A DNA stretch of 64,000 bases from Manganibacter manganicus (GTDB taxonomy: Bacteria; Pseudomonadota; Alphaproteobacteria; Rhizobiales; Rhizobiaceae): contig NZ_MDET01000060.1 in NCBI RefSeq assembly GCF_002075885.1, positions 62,001 through 126,000 on the forward strand, written 5' to 3'. Below the pieces are notes generated by a model. The model did not search any database. It was given only the letters and a program-made list of their open reading frames with translations, and had not been told where the DNA came from. The first letter of the stretch is position 1. Each line of letters opens with the position of its first letter. Shown in pieces: positions 9,297 to 16,404 of the stretch. The translations under genes were made by a program, and so were the position numbers.

Positions 9297-9602
9297 TTAA
9301 TGAGTCCAGGGCGTGCGGCGGTCATAGCGGAAATTGTCCGCATATGAAATCTGCCGGCGCCTGGGTTCCTTCGGCTCATCAAGCCGATAGGCAACTCCGT
9401 TCTTTTCCGCGTAGGCTATCGCCTCCTCGCGCGTGTCGAACGTCAGCCTTATCTGGCTTTTCATGTCGCCCGACGACGTATAACCCATCAGCGGATCGAT
9501 CTTCCGGGGCTGCTCGGGATCGAATTCGAGCACCCAGTAACCGGTTTTGGACCTGCCGGACTGCATGGCGGTTTTCGCGGGGCTGAAAATGCGGGCAGAC
9601 AT
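9297..9602 (-). CDS. NADH dehydrogenase (complex I) accessory subunit, NDUFS4-like (ETC complex I subunit family)
   Basis: A 101-residue protein of the 'ETC complex I subunit conserved region' family, homologous to mitochondrial NDUFS4, an accessory subunit of respiratory complex I found in alphaproteobacteria. The sequence has the typical MSARIFSPAKTAMQSG start, YWVLEFDPE, the SGDMKSQIRLTFDTREEAIAYA core, and a C-terminal SYADNFRYDRRTPWTH. ATG 9602 is supported by GAGG six bases upstream. It stands alone next to tRNA-Arg, which is common for this gene in Rhizobiales as I recall. Confidence 0.92.
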   Translation of the reverse strand: MSARIFSPAKTAMQSGRSKTGYWVLEFDPEQPRKIDPLMGYTSSGDMKSQIRLTFDTREEAIAYAEKNGVAYRLDEPKEPRRRQISYADNFRYDRRTPWTH

Positions 9603-9849
9603 GGGAACCTCGTAACAGCTTCGACGGCCAGAGCCGTCCTTGCTGCTTACTGTGCAAACGGGCTCGCGGCAAGAGCAGCGACAGTTCCTTTCGCCGAGCG
9701 ACACGTTTCCGCCTTCCATGCCCGTTCAACCGACAAGAAGCAGCCATGCGGGCAGCATCGAACACCCGCTCCGGCGGCGTGGCGCCGGCAGGTCTGTCAG
9801 AGGCGATGAAATCGCGGTCGAACCCGCGGAAATGTCGGCGGCGCGCGCT

Positions 9850-10608
9850 TCAGGATGTGTCGGCGGATTCCTCCAGCGTCCAGAAAGCCAGGCCGTGCAC
9901 ATCCTTGAGGATCTCATGGACCTCATGGCCCGAAACCTTGTGGCCATCTCGGCGACTGCCGCCGGGCGGGCGGCCGGGGCGCAGCGGCCAGATGCGCCGC
10001 GCAGGGCTGGCCCGATGGCTGATCTGCACCGCGCGTGCGGCATTGCGGGATGCTTGCCAGCGCGCGAAGCGCCTCGCCTGCGCCGGCAGATTGTCCAGCG
10101 CGCGGCCGAGCGCGTCAAGACGCAGCGCCAGACGCCTTGCGTCAACCGCATCGTCGGGCGATGAGGGCCGACGGAGTGCAATAGGGAAAGGCCGGCTGAA
10201 ACCGGGCACCGAGATGCGCGGCACCCCGGCCGGGGCCGGCCGCCTGCGGCTGTTCCACGCCGGCAGCGGATCGAGCAGCGGCAGGCAAAGGCTGCGCGGT
10301 TTGGGCGATGGCTCCGTGCCCGCCTGCCCCGCGCCTGCTGCGTGGCCGGCTTTCGGCTGCGGCTTGCGCGGCTTTGCCGGCGTCACCACCAGCCCGCGCG
10401 CGGCAATGATGACAAGCCGCCGCGCCGCCGCCTCGGCCGGGCGCAACAGCCGCAGCACGGCGCGGTAGAGATGGCGCGGCAGCAATAAGCGGTAGTCGGC
10501 GGTTGGCGATGGGCAATCGGGAACAGCCGGGCCAGTGGCGGCTTGTTCCTGTCCTGCTTCCGCCTGCCGGTGGGCGACTGCCGATTGCCGGCCTTCCAAC
10601 CCAGCCAT
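9850..10608 (-). CDS. Conserved hypothetical protein of Rhizobiales; N-terminus separated by a frameshift
   Basis: The 252-residue frame is proline- and arginine-rich with the block LPRHLYRAVLRLLRPAE followed by ARRLVIIAARGLVV, and a C-terminal region ending HGLAFWTLEESADTS. I recall similar unassigned proteins in Mesorhizobium and relatives. Directly upstream on the same strand, another frame gives MDWQAAIENNRG from ATG 10676; one extra base in the run of five G's near 10650 would join it to ALKRVLAGLVAMAGLE of this frame. The native gene is therefore probably complement(9850..10676) with a 1-base deletion, or the assembly has a homopolymer error. Function unknown. Confidence 0.6.
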   Translation of the reverse strand: MAGLEGRQSAVAHRQAEAGQEQAATGPAVPDCPSPTADYRLLLPRHLYRAVLRLLRPAEAAARRLVIIAARGLVVTPAKPRKPQPKAGHAAGAGQAGTEPSPKPRSLCLPLLDPLPAWNSRRRPAPAGVPRISVPGFSRPFPIALRRPSSPDDAVDARRLALRLDALGRALDNLPAQARRFARWQASRNAARAVQISHRASPARRIWPLRPGRPPGGSRRDGHKVSGHEVHEILKDVHGLAFWTLEESADTS

Positions 10609-10808
10609 GGCGACGAGCCCGGCCAGGACGCGCTTCAGCGCCCCCGGTTGTTCTCGATTGCCGCCTGCCAGTCCATTGCCGCCTGTTTCTCCGTCAGCCC
10701 GAAAATAGCGGCGACATTATCGCGCGCAGGCCGGAGGCGTGGATAAGTTTTTATTTTGGCGTCAACCGGCAATGAGCGTGAGCCGTGAGGCTGCGCTGTG
10801 TGGTGCGT

Positions 10809-10845
10809 CCTTCGAGGCTCGCTGCGCTCGCACCTCAGGATGAGG
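10809..10845. repeat. Intergenic repeat fragment, same family as the cluster at 22.95-23.27 kb
   Basis: The stretch from ccttcgaggctcgc to acctcaggatgagg closely matches 23082-23118, with a few changes. It lies directly against the hsdM remnant, whose recognisable reading ends here. Confidence 0.6.
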
Positions 10846-10857
10846 ACCGGCGTGCGT

Positions 10858-11003
10858 TGCGGCAAGTTGCTCGGCGTCGTCCAGGCCGCGCATGAAGAGC
10901 AGATAGCTGATCTGCTCGATGACCTCGAGCGATCGGCGATGCCGCCGGCCCATAAGGCGTTCCGGTCCTGATCGATCTTCGAGCGAAGTTCCCCTGTGGT
11001 CAT
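10858..11003 (-). pseudogene. Remnant of the N-terminus of a type I restriction-modification methylase (HsdM)
   Basis: From ATG 11003 the minus strand reads MTTGELRSKIDQ then NALWAGGIAD, followed after a frameshift by SLEVIEQISYLLFMRGLDD. Together these match the start of the HsdM N-terminal helical domain, where 'QLKSKIDQLWNAFWSGGISNPLE'-like sequence is normally continuous. Nothing of the SAM-binding domain follows; the frame runs into a repeat element at 10845. The relic suggests that a restriction system once stood next to the CRISPR locus. Confidence 0.7.
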
Positions 11004-11020
11004 CCCCCGCTCTTGGCAAA

Positions 11021-11050
11021 ACAAAAAAGGCGGCGCCGGAGCGCCGCCCT
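11021..11050 (-). terminator. Rho-independent terminator of tracrRNA
   Basis: Read on the minus strand, an 8-bp perfect GC stem (ggcggcgc/gcgccgcc, loop tccg) is followed by six T's and then GTTTTG. It ends the tracrRNA transcript. Confidence 0.9.
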
Positions 11051-11111
11051 TATCTGGTGCAGACTGGCTGCTTGTTAACCGCCAGACCACGATCTCTGAA
11101 GTCGTTACAAT
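11021..11111 (-). ncRNA. tracrRNA of the type II-C CRISPR-Cas system
   Basis: On the minus strand, 11111-11074 is an imperfect anti-repeat: it starts ATTGTA, contains TTCAGAGATCGTGGTC exactly as in the array repeat, and ends GTTAAC. It can pair with a crRNA repeat with a few bulges. It is followed by a short nexus-like region (CAGCCAGTCTGCACCAG) and a strong terminator at 11021-11050. It is divergent from cas9 and 327 bases from it. The position, anti-repeat and terminator make the assignment firm; the 5' end is not known and may lie further upstream (see the extension at 11142-11183). Confidence 0.9.
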
Positions 11112-11141
11112 AACGGCTGATCGGCCGCCGTCAAGCGGCTG

Positions 11142-11183
11142 GAGATCTGGTCCAGCGGCAACCATCTAACTTTGGGAGAGTGC
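11142..11183 (-). ncRNA. 5' extension of tracrRNA: repeat-like half plus guide-like segment (putative natural single guide)
   Basis: Reading towards tracrRNA on the minus strand, 11162-11142 begins GTTGCCGCTGGACCA and continues GATCTC. This equals the first 22 bases of the crRNA-sense repeat with one base deleted. It can pair with the tracrRNA anti-repeat (11096-11074) over about 21 bp with two single-base bulges and some G-U pairs. The segment just 5' of it (ending AAAGTTAGATG at 11163) takes the place of a spacer. Seven of its 3' bases (TTAGATG) recur between the -35 and -10 of the likely cas9 promoter. The layout resembles the long-form tracrRNA of Streptococcus pyogenes. Transcription start is inferred, not seen. 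Confidence 0.5.
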
Positions 11184-11223
11184 AAAGACATTACCCCAAA
11201 AGTAAGTTTTTACCGTGAAAGGC

Positions 11224-11242
11224 GGGAGCGCTCCCACGTGGG
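11224..11242. promoter_or_regulatory. Two overlapping palindromes between tracrRNA and cas9
   Basis: GGGAGCGCTCCC (11224-11235) and CCCACGTGGG (11233-11242) are both perfect palindromes sharing CCC. They lie between the divergent tracrRNA and cas9 transcripts and are possible operator sites. No regulator can be named. Confidence 0.35.
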
Positions 11243-11320
11243 CAGGTTTGGACCCTTTCCCCGGTTGAGTTTGGAACCCCAACCCGAATCACGATGATGA
11301 AGTCGATATAGGTCTCCAGT

Positions 11321-11350
11321 TTGACCGTCAAATATTAGATGAGGCATAAT
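11321..11350 (+). promoter_or_regulatory. Probable sigma-70 promoter of cas9
   Basis: TTGACC (11321-11326), an 18-base spacer and CATAAT (11345-11350) each match the consensus boxes at five of six positions. The start would be near 11357, giving an 80-base leader to cas9. The spacer contains TTAGATG (11335-11341), the short match to the guide-like part of the tracrRNA extension, followed by AGGCAT. Confidence 0.65.
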
Positions 11351-11437
11351 ATTGGAAGCAGGTTGTTCAACGATGATTCGACTCTTTTGCATCCTGCGGT
11401 AAGGTGTCGTGGGGCAGAACAATCGAGGCGGGAAATC

Positions 11438-14400
11438 ATGCGTTGGAGGCTTGGGGCCGATCTCGGCACGAATTCACTTGGCTGGGCAGTCATCGAGCTG
11501 GACGATGACGACGTGCCTATTCGCGTTGTCACCGCCGGTTCGCGCATCTTCAGCGACGGCCGAGACCCGAAATCGGGCGCGTCGCTCGCCTTCGACCGGC
11601 GGGCAGCGCGCGCCATGCGCCGGCGGCGTGATCGCTTCAAACAGCGCCAGGCGGCGCTTCTCAAGCATCTGGCCGATGCCGGCTTCTTTCCGGCCGGCGA
11701 GACGGAGCGCAAGGCGCTGGAGGGGCTCGACCCGTTCGCGCTGCGCGCCAATGCATTGCGGGAAAAGCTGCCGCTGCACCATCTCGGGCGCGCTCTGTTC
11801 CATCTCAATCAGCGGCGCGGCTTCAAGAGCAACAGAAAGGCTGATCGCGGCAAGAACGACGACAGCGGCAAGATCAGAGTGGGCGTCGGCCGGTTGCATG
11901 AGGCCATGCGAGACGCCGGCGCCGAGACGCTGGGCGACTATCTGCACGGCCGGCGCGCGGCTTCGGCCGATCCCAACACGATTACAAGCGTGCGCACGCG
12001 TTTGCGCCCCGAAACCGGTGAAGGCGCGCGCGGCGATGGCTACGATTTCTATCCAGACCGCGCGATGCTTGAGGAGGAATTCAAGCTCATCTGGGAACGG
12101 CAAGCGCCGCATCATCCCGAGACGCTGACGCCGGAAAACGAAAAGCGCTTTTTCGAGATCATCTTTCACCAGCGGCCGCTGAAGCAGCCGAAGATCGGCA
12201 TGTGCACGCTGACCGGCAACGAGCCGCGGCTGCCGAAGGCGCATCCGCTGTTCCAGCGCCGCCGGCTTTTGGAAGAGATCAACGCGCTGAGAATCGTTAG
12301 GGCCGGCGCCAACCCCGAGCCACTGACGCTGGAGCAGCGCAATCTGCTTTATGTCAGGCTCAAGGACAAGAAAGTCGTCTCGTTCGATACCCTTCGCAAC
12401 AAGGTGTTGAAGCTCGATCCCGACGTCCGTTTCAACAAGGAGAGCGAGAACCGCAAGGACATCAAGGGCGACGAGGTCGCCGCCGAACTTGGCGCCAAGG
12501 CGCGCTTCGGCACGCTCTGGCAGCATCTTTCCGACGAAGCGCGATGCGAAGTGGTGTCGCGCATCCGCGAACAGGAGAGCGACGAGGACGAGGCGATGCT
12601 GCTCGCTTGGCTGCAAGAGACGCACAAGCTCGCGCCCGAACAAGCACGCGCCACCGTTGGTGCGCGGCTGCCCGAGGGTTACGGCCGCTTCGGCGAGACG
12701 GCAACAAAGAAGCTGATCGAGGCACTGAAGGCCGAGGTCATCGTCTACAGCGAGGCGGTGGAGAAGGCTGGGCTTGGGCATCATTCGGACAAGCGGACCG
12801 GCGAAATCTTTACCGACGCGAAGGGCCGGCCTGCCCTGCCCTATTACGGCGTGCCACTGGAACGGCAGATCATGCCCGGCACCGGTGACCCGGCCGATCC
12901 GGAGGAGATGCGCGTCGGCCGGCTGACCAATCCGACCGTGCATATCGGCCTCAACCAGCTTCGGCGCGTCGTCAACGCTCTGATCAGGCGCTACGGGCCG
13001 CCGGAGCAGATCGCCATCGAACTCGCACGCGAACTGAAGCTCGACGACAAGCGCAAGCAGGAGATCAATGCGAAAAACCGGCAGAACCGCGATGCGGCGG
13101 TCAAGCGGTCGGAAAAGCTTGGCGAAATCGGCATTGCCGACAAAGGCGCCAACCGCGCCCTGCTGAAGCTGTGGGAAGAGCTCAATCCCGCTAACGTGCT
13201 GGACCGGCGCTGCGTCTACACCGGCACGCTCATTTCCATCGACATGCTGTTCTCGGGGGCGGTGGAAGTCGATCACATCCTGCCCTTCAGCGCCACACTC
13301 GACGATTCCAACGGCAATAGGCTGTTGTGCATGCGTGAGGCGAACCGCGAGAAGCGCAAGCGTTCGCCGTATGATGCTTTCGGGCATCGTACCGACTGGG
13401 AAGAAATCGCCGCCCGCGCCGCGCGCCTGCCGCGCGAAAAACGCTGGCGTTTCGAGCCGGACGCCATGTCGCGCTTCGACGTGCAGGGCGGCTTCATCGC
13501 GCGCCAACTCGTCGACACGCAATATCTGTCGCGCCTTGCTCGGGAATATCTGAGCTCGCTCCATCCGGACTCCGGCGAGGGCAGCAGCCATGTCTGGGTT
13601 TCGCCCGGCCGACTGACGGAAATGCTGCGCCGAAGCTGGGGCCTGAACAGCGCGCTGCCGGATCACAATTTCGGCGGCGGCGCCGATCAGCCCAAGAACC
13701 GCAAGGATCATCGTCACCACGCCATCGACGCGATGGTGATCGCCGTCACCGATCGCCGCCGGCTGATGGAGATCGCGCGCGAAGCGGGTCAGCACGGGCA
13801 CGAATCTGCCAACCGCATGACGTCCGATCTTTCGGAGCCTTGGGAAGGTTTCAGCGACGAGGTGCGCGAGGTTGTGCGCGGTATCGTCGTCAGCCATCGC
13901 CCCGATCGCGGCACTGCCTCCAAGGCCGGGCTGCCGAAGGGACATGACGCCACGGCCGGCCGCCTGCACAACGAAACCGCCTATGGGCTGACCGGCGAGA
14001 AGGACGAAAAGGGCAACGCTATCGTCGTCCATCGCGTGCCGCTGACGGCGCTGAAGAAGACCGACGACATCGACGCCGTGCGCGACCCCGACCTGCGGAC
14101 GGCCCTGCACGAGTGGACTTTCGGGCTCGAGGGCAAGGATTTCGAGGCGCGGTTGCGCAAGTTCCCGGAACTCGGTCCCCTGCCCTTCCGCAACATCCGC
14201 CGCCTTCGCGTCGTCGAGCCGCTTTCGGTCATTCCCATCCGCGACCGCGACGGCCGCGCCTATAAGGGCTACAAGGGCGATTCCAACTACCGCTATGACG
14301 TTTGGGAGATGAAGGACGGCAAATGGCAGGCGGAAGTGGTGTCGATGTTCGATGCGCATCAACCGGGCTGGATGTCGACGGTCAGGCAGCAGAACCCGAC

Positions 14401-14716
14401 CGCGAAGAAGGTGCTTTCGCTGCATCGCGACGACCTAATAGCCGTCGAGCCGCACGGAACGCTGGAGCTGGTTCGGGTCGTGAAGTTCTCGGAGAGGCAA
14501 CTGGCCCTAGCCCCGCCGAACGAGGCCGGCGCGCTGAAGGCGCGCGCAGCCGACAAGGAGGACCCGTTCAACTATCTCTATCCATCACCAAACACCCTGA
14601 AGTCATGGAAGGCGCGGCAGGTGCGGATCGATGAACTGGGCCATGTATCGGACCCGGGTTTTCCTGCCCGCAAGGCAAAGCGGCGCAAACGCGCCAACTT
14701 GGTCGCGGCGAAATAG
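11438..14716 (+). CDS. cas9: Type II-C CRISPR-associated endonuclease Cas9
   Basis: This RNA-guided DNA endonuclease of 1092 residues has the compact length of II-C enzymes. RuvC-I GADLGTNSLGWAV carries catalytic Asp8. The arginine-rich bridge helix (RRAARAMRRRRDRFKQR) lies near residues 48-75. RuvC-II is AIELAREL with Glu528, the HNH domain has VDHILPFSATLDDSNGNRLL with His613, and RuvC-III is DHRHHAIDAMVIA with His760/Asp764. All catalytic residues seem present, so the enzyme should cut. ATG 11438 starts directly before RuvC-I with GAGGCGGG upstream; the frame is open 33 codons further up but without family similarity. It heads a cas9-cas1-cas2 operon. The PAM-interacting C-terminus cannot be read for specificity. 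Confidence 0.96.
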   Translation: MRWRLGADLGTNSLGWAVIELDDDDVPIRVVTAGSRIFSDGRDPKSGASLAFDRRAARAMRRRRDRFKQRQAALLKHLADAGFFPAGETERKALEGLDPFALRANALREKLPLHHLGRALFHLNQRRGFKSNRKADRGKNDDSGKIRVGVGRLHEAMRDAGAETLGDYLHGRRAASADPNTITSVRTRLRPETGEGARGDGYDFYPDRAMLEEEFKLIWERQAPHHPETLTPENEKRFFEIIFHQRPLKQPKIGMCTLTGNEPRLPKAHPLFQRRRLLEEINALRIVRAGANPEPLTLEQRNLLYVRLKDKKVVSFDTLRNKVLKLDPDVRFNKESENRKDIKGDEVAAELGAKARFGTLWQHLSDEARCEVVSRIREQESDEDEAMLLAWLQETHKLAPEQARATVGARLPEGYGRFGETATKKLIEALKAEVIVYSEAVEKAGLGHHSDKRTGEIFTDAKGRPALPYYGVPLERQIMPGTGDPADPEEMRVGRLTNPTVHIGLNQLRRVVNALIRRYGPPEQIAIELARELKLDDKRKQEINAKNRQNRDAAVKRSEKLGEIGIADKGANRALLKLWEELNPANVLDRRCVYTGTLISIDMLFSGAVEVDHILPFSATLDDSNGNRLLCMREANREKRKRSPYDAFGHRTDWEEIAARAARLPREKRWRFEPDAMSRFDVQGGFIARQLVDTQYLSRLAREYLSSLHPDSGEGSSHVWVSPGRLTEMLRRSWGLNSALPDHNFGGGADQPKNRKDHRHHAIDAMVIAVTDRRRLMEIAREAGQHGHESANRMTSDLSEPWEGFSDEVREVVRGIVVSHRPDRGTASKAGLPKGHDATAGRLHNETAYGLTGEKDEKGNAIVVHRVPLTALKKTDDIDAVRDPDLRTALHEWTFGLEGKDFEARLRKFPELGPLPFRNIRRLRVVEPLSVIPIRDRDGRAYKGYKGDSNYRYDVWEMKDGKWQAEVVSMFDAHQPGWMSTVRQQNPTAKKVLSLHRDDLIAVEPHGTLELVRVVKFSERQLALAPPNEAGALKARAADKEDPFNYLYPSPNTLKSWKARQVRIDELGHVSDPGFPARKAKRRKRANLVAAK

Positions 14717-14724
14717 GCCGTGCG

Positions 14725-15648
14725 ATGGAACGGATCGTCGACATCGCCACCGACGGCCGCCACCTCTCCGCCTATCGCGGTTTCCTCGTCGTCAGCGAGG
14801 AGCGGGTTGAGGTCGGCCGCGTTCCGCTCGACGACGTTGCCGCGGTCATTGTCCACGCCCATGGCGTAACCTAGACGACCAATCTGGTTGCAGCCCTTGC
14901 CGAGCGCGGCGCGCTGCTGGTGCTGTGCGGGTCCAATCACGCACCGGTGGCTGTCTGCCTGCCGCTGGACGGACATCACGGGCAGAATGCGCGCATGCGC
15001 GCGCAATGGAACGCCAGCAAGCCGCTCGCCAAGCAACTCTGGCGTGAAATTGTGGTGGCCAAGATCCGCTGGCAGGCCGCTGCGCTGGAAGCAGAAGGCG
15101 TCGAGGCCGGCGCCTTTGATATGCTGGCGCGGCGGGTGCGCTCCGGCGATCCAGACAATATCGAAGCGCAGGCGGCACGGCGCTATTGGCCGTTGCTGAT
15201 GGGACCGGACTTTCGTCGCGACCGCTCGGCGGACGGCATCAACGCCCTGCTCAACTATGGCTACACGGTGCTGCGCTCACTGGTCGCGCGCTCGGTGGTC
15301 GCGGCCGGCCTGCATCCGTCGATCGGCATCCATCACGCCAATCGCGGCAACGCGTTCGCCCTGGCCGACGATCTTATCGAGCCGTTCCGGCCACTTGTCG
15401 ATCTGATGACAATAAAGCTGACCGCGAAGGGATATTCCGAAGTGTCCGCCGACGTGAAACGTGCGTATGCCGGCTTGATCGCACTCGACCTGCCGGGAGA
15501 AGACGGGACCACCACCGTCGCGATGGCGGCAACATATCTATGTCAATCGCTGGCGCGCAGTTTCGAAACGGGAAAGGCGTCGAACCTCAACCCACCGCGC
15601 CCTCCTTCGGCGATCGAACTCGCCGGATTGGGAGCCACCGTCACGTGA
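14725..15648 (+). pseudogene. cas1: CRISPR adaptation integrase Cas1, interrupted by an in-frame TAG
   Basis: Cas1 with Cas2 inserts new spacers. The frame from ATG 14725 reads MERIVDIATDGRHLSAYRG and on to HAHGVT, then TAG at 14872-14874 (codon 50), then TTNLVAALAERG with no further stop to 15648. Relatives have a tyrosine at the TAG position, so one base change in TAC or TAT accounts for it. The rest is intact and includes the active-site regions PSIGIHHANRGN and ADDLIEPFRP. Restart at a later codon would lose the N-terminal beta domain needed for dimerisation, so spacer acquisition is probably dead. Sequencing error or amber readthrough are alternatives. It starts 8 bases after the cas9 stop. 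Confidence 0.9.
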
Positions 15649-15983
15649 GCCTCACCCAACTCAGCGGGTATCGTCTGATGTGGATTTTTGTCATGTTCGA
15701 CCTGCCGGTAACGACAAAGGCGCAAAGCAAGGCGGCCACGAAATTCCGCCAGTTCCTGCTTGATCAGGGCTTCGAAAAGAGCCAGTTTTCGGTCTATGCT
15801 CGATTTTGCAACGGCAAGGAACAGTTCGAGACGTATATGCGGCGAATCGAGGACAACCTGCCGGACCGAGGAGATGTCCATGTCCTCACTTTTACGGACA
15901 GGCAATATGAAAACATCGTCCGATTCTCCGGCCAACGGCGCAGGAGGCGAAGAAAAAACCCCGACCAGCTTGCTCTTTTTTGA
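15645..15983 (+). CDS. cas2: CRISPR-associated protein Cas2 (type II)
   Basis: Cas2 bridges two Cas1 dimers in the spacer-integration complex. The 112-residue protein starts at GTG 15645, overlapping the cas1 stop by four bases (GTGA). It has the type II start LSGYRLMWIFVMFDLPV, the ferredoxin-like core (FLLDQGFEKSQFSVYARF) and a basic tail RRRRRRKNPDQLALF. ATG 15678 is an internal alternative but would cut the conserved LSGYR. The frame is complete, so it could still be translated by coupling even though cas1 is interrupted, yet without Cas1 it has no known adaptation role. Confidence 0.93.
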   Translation: MSLTQLSGYRLMWIFVMFDLPVTTKAQSKAATKFRQFLLDQGFEKSQFSVYARFCNGKEQFETYMRRIEDNLPDRGDVHVLTFTDRQYENIVRFSGQRRRRRRKNPDQLALF

Positions 15984-16009
15984 AGCCAGCAACGATTTGT
16001 GGCTTATTG

Positions 16010-16054
16010 CCGGGGCGGGTATCTCGTTTCTTCTCAACAAGATACCCGCCCCGG
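16010..16054. terminator. 15-bp perfect inverted repeat between cas2 and the CRISPR array
   Basis: CCGGGGCGGGTATCT (16010-16024) and its exact reverse complement (16040-16054) enclose 15 bases, ending one base before the array repeat. It can fold from either strand and may separate the converging cas operon and array transcripts. No T-run follows on the plus strand, so intrinsic termination is uncertain. Confidence 0.55.
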
Positions 16055-16055
16055 G

Positions 16056-16157
16056 ATTGTAGCCGTTCAGAGATCGTGGTCCAGCGGCAACAAATCTTCG
16101 GCCTTGGCCTTCAGGGCATCGATTGTAGCCGTTCAGAGATCGTGGTCCAGCGCCGCC
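16056..16157 (-). CRISPR. Minimal type II-C CRISPR array: two 36-bp repeats, one 30-bp spacer
   Basis: Repeat 1 is 16056-16091 and repeat 2 is 16122-16157; they are identical over 31 bases and differ at three of the last five (GCAAC versus CCGCC on the plus strand). The spacer is 16092-16121. The period of 66 equals 36+30, usual for II-C. In crRNA sense the repeat is on the minus strand, beginning GTTGCC and ending CTACAAT, so the array would be transcribed towards cas2. The degenerate repeat is then at the 5' side, whereas decay is normally at the 3' end. The tracrRNA anti-repeat at 11074-11111 matches this repeat and confirms the pairing. Confidence 0.9.
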
Positions 16158-16272
16158 TTACGAATCCCGATTATCTCAACCGCATACGGATAACGCTGAT
16201 TCCGTTTTGCAAAAGAAAAGTCTTTCAGCCCCTTGCGCTCAAAGCCTTGTTCTTCTAGGGGTTTGCCGGCCT

Positions 16273-16349
<77 letters not shown>

Positions 16350-16404
16350 TTTTTCGATTTTCTCGTTTGACCGGCATCGAGCCGCAGGCAGCAGGGCTGC
16401 GCGC

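Noticed and set aside
11339..11437. Cas9 starting 33 codons earlier at ATG 11339
   Set aside because: The extra residues have no family similarity, the promoter -10 box falls at 11345-11350 and the ATG 11438 has a proper ribosome site and starts right before RuvC-I.
11474..14425. 983-codon open frame antisense to cas9
   Set aside because: It is a codon-position shadow of a high-GC gene; the plus strand has all Cas9 domains and the antisense translation has no recognisable domain.
2715..14874. Amber (TAG) read as sense codon in marC and cas1
   Set aside because: TAG also ends intact genes here (cas9 ends in TAG, lptG ends in TAG), and no suppressor tRNA or pyrrolysine gene is visible; ordinary nonsense mutations are simpler.
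16056..16157. 66-base tandem repeat read as duplicated 3' end of a coding gene (minus strand reads ALDHDL and stop twice)
   Set aside because: The 36+30 structure, the GTTG...CTACAAT repeat ends and the matching anti-repeat beside cas9 identify a CRISPR array; the coding look is accidental.
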